Below, one piece after another: positions 59,076-64,000 of a stretch of 64,000 nucleotides of DNA. This stretch comes from Hygrocybe punicea (taxonomy: Eukaryota > Basidiomycota > Agaricomycetes > Agaricales > Hygrophoraceae): assembly GCA_963556145.1 (NCBI GenBank), contig OY744468.1, positions 2,914,001-2,978,000 of the forward strand. Reading direction: 5' to 3'. The notes beneath the pieces were generated by a model. It worked only from the letters and a program-made list of their open reading frames with translations, made no database searches and had not been told where the DNA came from. Within the stretch, counting starts at the first letter, position 1; each line of letters begins with the position of its first letter. A program made the translations under genes and the position numbers.

Positions 59076-60870
59076 TTATGAACAACCACAGGTTCTACCA
59101 CAAGTAGGGCATTTGACAGTGGGTGCTTGGTTTAGATTGAAGAAGTCCTCCCGCCTTTCTGTGGGGTCATCATTCCATGAGATGAGATACTTGACAATTG
59201 TCAAGTGTGTGAAATCAGTGCTCCATCCTCCCCATTCACAGATGCAGCGTATTGGCCATCTGCATGCTGATGCGAGATACTGGCATCCACCACACCTGAA
59301 TGAGTGAGTTCCATAGGGATAAGGGTCAACACTAATATCAAGCAGGTTGTTTCTGAACAATTCTAGAAACTGTTCTGAGGTCTGTTCATCCATCAAAATG
59401 AGTGGTTGAACTTGACTGTTATGATTGACATACCATTGGGGTGTTTGTATCTGATATGCGGTCACCTGAAGCTATCTTTTGAAAGAGATAACCTTTGTTG
59501 ATCCTGGATATCCTCAACCACTCTGCAAGAGCATGAACAGGACAAAGATGTGCTTCTGCCATAGGCAAGGCATGTAGAACAAATGGTTGGATTTCTAAAA
59601 TGTGCCAGGGAAGTGAGCAAAACTACACTCTCATCCATAAATATGATCATACCTCCAAATTGTTCAGTTTTGCAAAAAGGCAAAGTGAGCCTATAAGATG
59701 TTGAGGAGAGGATCTCAATGTCATGTGCCTGGATCTTCAGAACTTCATCAACACACAATAAGCACAGAAATGCAACTGTGTAGGCAGCTTGTAATAAACA
59801 GAGGGTACGTCCACCACCCCATTCATGAATATTTGAGGGGTTTTGTTTCTGTGTATGAGAACCTGCAGTGTAATCCTTGATGGCCCAGATGTCACTTTGA
59901 TGATTAAAAGCAAACAATTTCCTGAGCATTTCCTAAAAAAGAGCAAACACAAATCATTGCTTGGATTTCCTGGAGAAAATCTGACTCACTGATGTAATAG
60001 CACGTGCACTCATAGGAGTCTCTCCTGCTTGAACCTTAGTTATGCCAGTCAACATTTATGTATCAAAATAAATGTTTGTCTTGACTTACCTTTCTTCTCT
60101 GCAGGCCTACTATATAGCTTGACACTACATTGGACACAGATGGGTTCCCAACCAGAACTTCCACTTTCATGCCAGGCCATTGTTCCAAGCCCATGAAGAC
60201 AACCAAAGGCATAAGTCATTGCTGCACGCATTTTCTGAGCATGTGAATATGTTCCTCATTCATCTGTAGCTGGTCTCCTTGATCCATCAAGCAAGATCTC
60301 ATCACACCTAGGCATTAAAAAATACAAGTACATGATCAGCATGCAAAATTAGTCTCAATGGAAAATCACCGGTTCATAATCCAGGATGCAATGAACCATG
60401 GAGCATCTTGGCTTGGCTTTGAGGAGAAAAAAGACTCATCCTGCTTGATAAAGCCATTGGTAACTAGGAAGCTTTCACATTGTTTCATAAGCCTGTACCA
60501 TGATGTTGTCTGTTCAACCCAGTGAAAAGAACAACCATATAACTGGACCTTCTCACCTCTGATACTCGCTATCAGTCTTTTCAGTCACACCCTTAGAAGC
60601 TTGGAGAAGAGCATCCTGCATATCCGACATGTGGGTATCACCATCTTCATCCTCAACAGTGGCATCAAGCTGGGTCTCTTGTTCCCCCTCCAAGTCGTCC
60701 ATGATTTCCAGTTCTTCTGGTTTATCTTGTGCATTGGGAGGATTGAGAGCCTGGTAGACTCCAGGAAACCTTGATCTTGAAAGCGTAGACATGCAATGTT
60801 GTGGTGAGCGACAAAGAACAAGTTTGTTATAGTCCCATGTCACACAAAAATAACCCTTGACAATGGGCAA
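59076..60870 (-). pseudogene. Tyrosine recombinase-like gene, decayed
   Basis: From the N-terminus: a negatively charged linker (DDLEGEQETQLDATVEDED), SEYQRLMKQCESFL, DAPWFIASWIMN, and the core-binding helices MRAAMTYAFGCLHGLGTMAW and EMLRKLFAFNHQ. The catalytic half reads AYTVAFLCLLCVDEVLKIQ, where the first catalytic Arg would be LLRVDEV. The HxxR motif is YGTHSFRCGGCQYL, with CEWGGWSTDFTHLTIVKYL supplying the Tyr. It ends REDFFNLNQ and CPTCGRTCGCS. Several expected Arg codons are Cys, as from CGY to TGY changes. The first catalytic Arg is lost, so the enzyme is inactive. Crypton-like or similar tyrosine-recombinase elements are the likely source. Confidence 0.7.
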
Positions 60871-61805
60871 ATAAATAAACGATACTATGAGCTATAATAC
60901 AGATGTCGAGACTGCTATCAAATCACTATGATGGCGGCATCTGAAGGCCCTGTGAGGGCACAAAAGAGGTGTGGGTAATGGAGGGAGTGGCGGTAGTGGT
61001 GGACTAGGCACTTTAGGTCACCTTGAAGAGTCTTGCGAGGTTGCGTGAGTTTGTAGATTCAATGACAAGCGCGATGTGATGGCGAGTTCCATTGTAGACC
61101 CGGAATGGGAATCTACTAGAAGGGGTGATCTGCTAGAAAGAGATCAAAGGAGTAAAGTGTTTCTATGTAATCTAGTCAATCCAACCTGAATCCGGGGTTC
61201 CGGATTAGAGGGGAAGTGTAGAGGAACTATGAAGATGGAATGGAGACAATATGAAGCGAGGACTAAAAGTGTAGAACTGAAGCGGGATAATAAGATATGG
61301 TTGTAGTATAAGGGTACATCTTTTATACTACTGGGAGTGATCCTGTGCTGTAGTAACTATGTACTACAAGCGAAGGCTGTAACTGATAGGGGTGGAGTGG
61401 AGTGGAGGATAGGAAGAATGCTATGTACTGGGAGATGGGAAACGAAGATACATGATATATAACTAGAAACATACTGATTCCGGGTCGTTAGAGACATTGC
61501 ATTATGTGTAGGAACGAATCCAGAGGCGGAATCCGGCACAGAATCGACGGAGAGGACCAGAATCGGGCGGAATCGACGATACATGAATGGGAATGGACGG
61601 GGACGAAGTGGGATATGAAGAGGATTTGGGTCCAGATGGCCCAGAGCCTCTACAGCGAATCATCCTTTTCTCTCACATATGGTTTGTCATGGGGGTCTGG
61701 GGTGACAACAGAGTCGAGAACCATGCTGGAATTTATGTCAACCTTGATACCCCAAAAAACTGCTTAGTAAAACTGATTGGTCAAATTTATTCCACTGGAC
61801 ACAGG
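60871..61805. other. No gene supported
   Basis: The only frame of note (61587-61832, GDNRVENHAGIYVNLDTP) is cut by the foldback MITE and lacks a start context. It could be a small fragment of a transposon gene. Confidence 0.4.
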
Positions 61806-62162
61806 AGCATACTGTGTAATGAAGTATGTTGAATTTATTGGACAAGTATACTGAATATTGATATCATATTGTTGCACACAGTATTCAAAGAGTGTTCAAA
61901 ATGATGATTCAATATTTTGAGACAAAGTAAATTACTAGTATTGAATGACACTTTTAGAATACTGCTTGAATAACAAGACATTTACTGAAATTATTGAAGT
62001 AGTATTGTAAAATTGCCATTCAATACTGGTAATGTACTTTGTTTCAAAATATTGAATCATTATTTTGAATACTCTTTGAATAATGTGTGCAACAATATGA
62101 CATCAATATTTAGTATACTTGGTCCAATAAATTCAACATACTGCATTATACAGTATGCTACC
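61806..62162. mobile_element. Foldback MITE
   Basis: Two arms of about 145-150 bp are inverted copies of each other, around a ~50-bp centre. The left arm begins AGCATACTGTGTAATG and continues GTTGAATTTATTGGACAAGT. The right arm, read inward, begins AGCATACTGTATAATG and continues GTTGAATTTATTGGACCAAG. The arms carry TATTGAAT and ATTGTTGCACACA motifs. AT-rich, non-coding, able to form a long hairpin. No clear target duplication. Confidence 0.9.
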
Positions 62163-62389
62163 ATGCACCCTGTGGGATGCCAAATGGATTCATTCTATCT
62201 GAACGGAATGAGGTACATTGAACAGATATGTTCATACAGTTTTTCTATTTATTCCTAAGATTGGTTTGAGGTCTAAGATGAAGGATCAGACATGTAGTGT
62301 AAACAATGGCACATAAAATATGTACAGGATATGGCCAAAGAAGAGCCAGATAGCAAGTTGTAGCTGAAGCGAAGCGCACCATCGAATGC

Positions 62390-63618
62390 TCAAGCTTCTT
62401 GTGCGTTGGCCTGATTATTCGACAATTTCACGTGTTTCATTTTGCATTCAGGCTCGTTTCGGTGATGCCTCCTCAATGCGTCAATACGCGTGTAAGGTCG
62501 TTGGCATGCAAGGCAGTGATAGGAGGGTGCCTTGTGCGCTCGCGATTCCAAGTGCCTCCGAAGATCTCCGGTAGAATTGCATATCTGGGGGCAATCATCG
62601 TGCGTGCAAGGGTATGTCTTCTGGCCAGCAATTACACGGGAATTTTGAGTACCAATAATAATAGTATTGGCAAGACTAAGGACAGTGTGGGCAACTTCAG
62701 ACTTTTGAAAAACAGGGGCCTTGGTGGCGGCGGTGACCTTGCGAACATGGATCCGCTTCGAATGGAAAACGGTGTGGGAGATCCTTCTTGCGCGGTTGTA
62801 TGGTATACAAGCGACTTTTTTGACCAGCATAGTTTTCTTTACAAGGTTTGGAGGGACCGAATACACCGTCTCCGGTTTAAGTGGTCCCCCTTGTGCGCCA
62901 ATGTACATTAGGTCAACATCAACGACCCTCCCAGCCGCAGAGTCTGATGTGGACGAGTTAACGGGCTTGCCTTTAAACTCTCGGGTCGGAACAATGGTTA
63001 CTTTTCCTTTGATTACTTCAGGTCGGTGGCCGACAATGTCCTGGACAGGAATGACACCATCATCAAACCGCCCACCAACCCCGGCTTTTTGTGAGACCAG
63101 GACTGTGGATACGACCTTCGCGGGATCTATAGTAACAGCGCCGGATTGGTCATCACGAGTAGAAACGGGAGGTTTCCACCAAGACCTCCACTCCAGGCCC
63201 ATGGTTCTCTCGGTATTCGGATGAGTGAGGGCAAGCTGACGAGGGAGTAGTTTCCCAAAGACAGGGCCTCGAAGATCCTGGCCTCGTATCCCTTCCGGAC
63301 GAGCGAACATTTCAGGGGTGAGAATGTGACTCTTGTCATAGCGCTGAGCAATGGCATCATAAAGCTACAGTCGCAATAAGGTGGAGTCCTTGAAGAGAGT
63401 TCAAATGTAAAACTTACAACGGGGGGTTTGAACGAGCCTTGTTCTTTTTCGAACTTTGCCGTCTCGGTATAGATATCAGGATCCTGTTTGTCGCTGCAGA
63501 TTTGCCTGTCTGGAGTTGCATAAACTGATTCGGCAATCATTTTTGGGATTGGCCCGGGAGAGGTGTGGAGAACAGCCGAAGTCGCGACGACGATGATTCC
63601 GGCTGAATGAACCTGCAA
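62390..63618 (-). CDS. C2H2 zinc-finger protein, putative transcription factor
   Basis: Exon from about 63618 (after a TTTTGCAG acceptor) reads VHSAGIIVVATSAV, MIAESVYATPDRQIC and ends SFKPPV. The intron (GTAAGT, 63414 region) leads to LYDAIAQRYDKSHIL and MFARPEGIRGQD. The C-terminal exon has basic/hydrophobic stretches (NLVKKTMLVKKVAC) and two fingers. Finger 1 is CTHDDCPQICNSTGDLRRHL ending RAH. Finger 2 is CLACQRPYTRIDALRRHHRN ending in Cys (PEC). The C-X4-C plus C-X2-C finger pair is like that of the gene at 15.5-16.9 kb. It ends NNQANAQEA. A nuclear DNA-binding role is expected. The first exon and start were not resolved; a possible upstream exon MAILKINFVKATVTGG lies at 63785 but its phase does not fit. 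Confidence 0.72.
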
Positions 63619-64000
63619 AAACGAAGAAATGCTGGTTCTGCCAGTGGCGGCGTCTCAGGCCATGTATATATACCCAGCGCAGACAATGAGTGTCCAAGTA
63701 AAGCAATCGTATGATCTGAATGTATTAGCCTCCAGATGCCACCGGTGACCGTCGCTTTGACGAAGTTGATTTTTAAAATGGCCATGTGAGTGTGGTCAGA
63801 GTAGATGCCGTAACAAAGCTCAGCGCTCTGAATTCAACAGTTCGAGGGAGATGAATATCGGGCTCATCAAAATCATTGCTCGTACATCGCGTGGATTGGT
63901 TCGCCCACCTTTTTGTCGAAGGTACTCCAGTAGCCGGTGAATAACCTTAATAAATACCCTATGTATACTGTACAACGCTGGTATCGACAAGCGAATCGTT
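63619..64000. other. 5' end of the C2H2 gene and upstream sequence
   Basis: Contains a possible first exon (63672-63785, minus) and the promoter. Nothing else is recognised up to the window edge. Confidence 0.4.

Noticed and set aside
1..64000. tRNA, rRNA or other structured RNA genes
   Set aside because: None was recognised by eye; a covariance-model scan would be needed to exclude them.

Overview
The window comes from a filamentous basidiomycete, most likely a mushroom-forming Agaricomycete. Genes are split by many short (about 45-70 nt) GT-AG or GC-AG introns. The gene families are typical of that group: TKL-like kinases with a VHGDLKG catalytic loop, DUF6729-type cysteine-rich proteins, C2H2 regulators, Plavaka-type transposases, BED/hAT transposases and decayed tyrosine recombinases. 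All intron and exon calls were made by eye. Family names are recognised from motifs, not from searches.

Layout. 0-8.5 kb is a nest of dead mobile DNA. A Plavaka-type transposase on the minus strand is cut by copies of a ~150-bp repeat (R1), and one R1 copy is itself split by a 961-bp hAT-type MITE with a perfect 8-bp target duplication. 8.5-14.9 kb holds two nested relatives of one transposon family with TATGACG termini. Element A (8539-14876, 6-bp TSD CGGCAC) carries a truncated hAT transposase. Element B (11672-14772, 6-bp TSD ATATAA) has ~0.65-kb terminal inverted repeats around two small divergent genes. 15.5-39.7 kb is mostly a host-gene block: a C2H2 zinc-finger gene (+), a divergent beta-tubulin (-), a TKL-like kinase (-), an AT-hook/DUF6729-like protein (-), a transketolase-like enzyme (+), a long protein with a PIP-box-like N-terminus (+), a pseudokinase-armadillo protein (+), and a glycine-rich large protein (-).

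41.1-50.8 kb looks like one ~9.7-kb DNA transposon. It is bounded by inverted arrays of an AATTG-containing ~20-bp unit and codes for an integrase-fold DDE protein (+) and a HECT-domain E3-like protein (-). It also holds a broken catalase-like gene fragment and a hAT-like insertion. 52.1-55.6 kb is an inverted second copy of the pseudokinase-armadillo gene. 56.6-60.9 kb contains a SAP-like transposon-associated gene and a tyrosine recombinase, both eroded by changes that look like CpG-to-TpG decay. The window ends with a foldback MITE (61.8-62.2 kb) and a second C2H2 zinc-finger gene (-).

How it fits together. The 15.5-40 kb genes do not look like a pathway; they are a housekeeping/signalling mix framed by transposon nests. 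The most notable systems are the HECT plus integrase transposon, the A/B element family that shares a long palindrome centred on CAATTG with otherwise different hAT-like elements, and the duplicated gene whose kinase domain has lost the catalytic residues but kept an armadillo-repeat tail.
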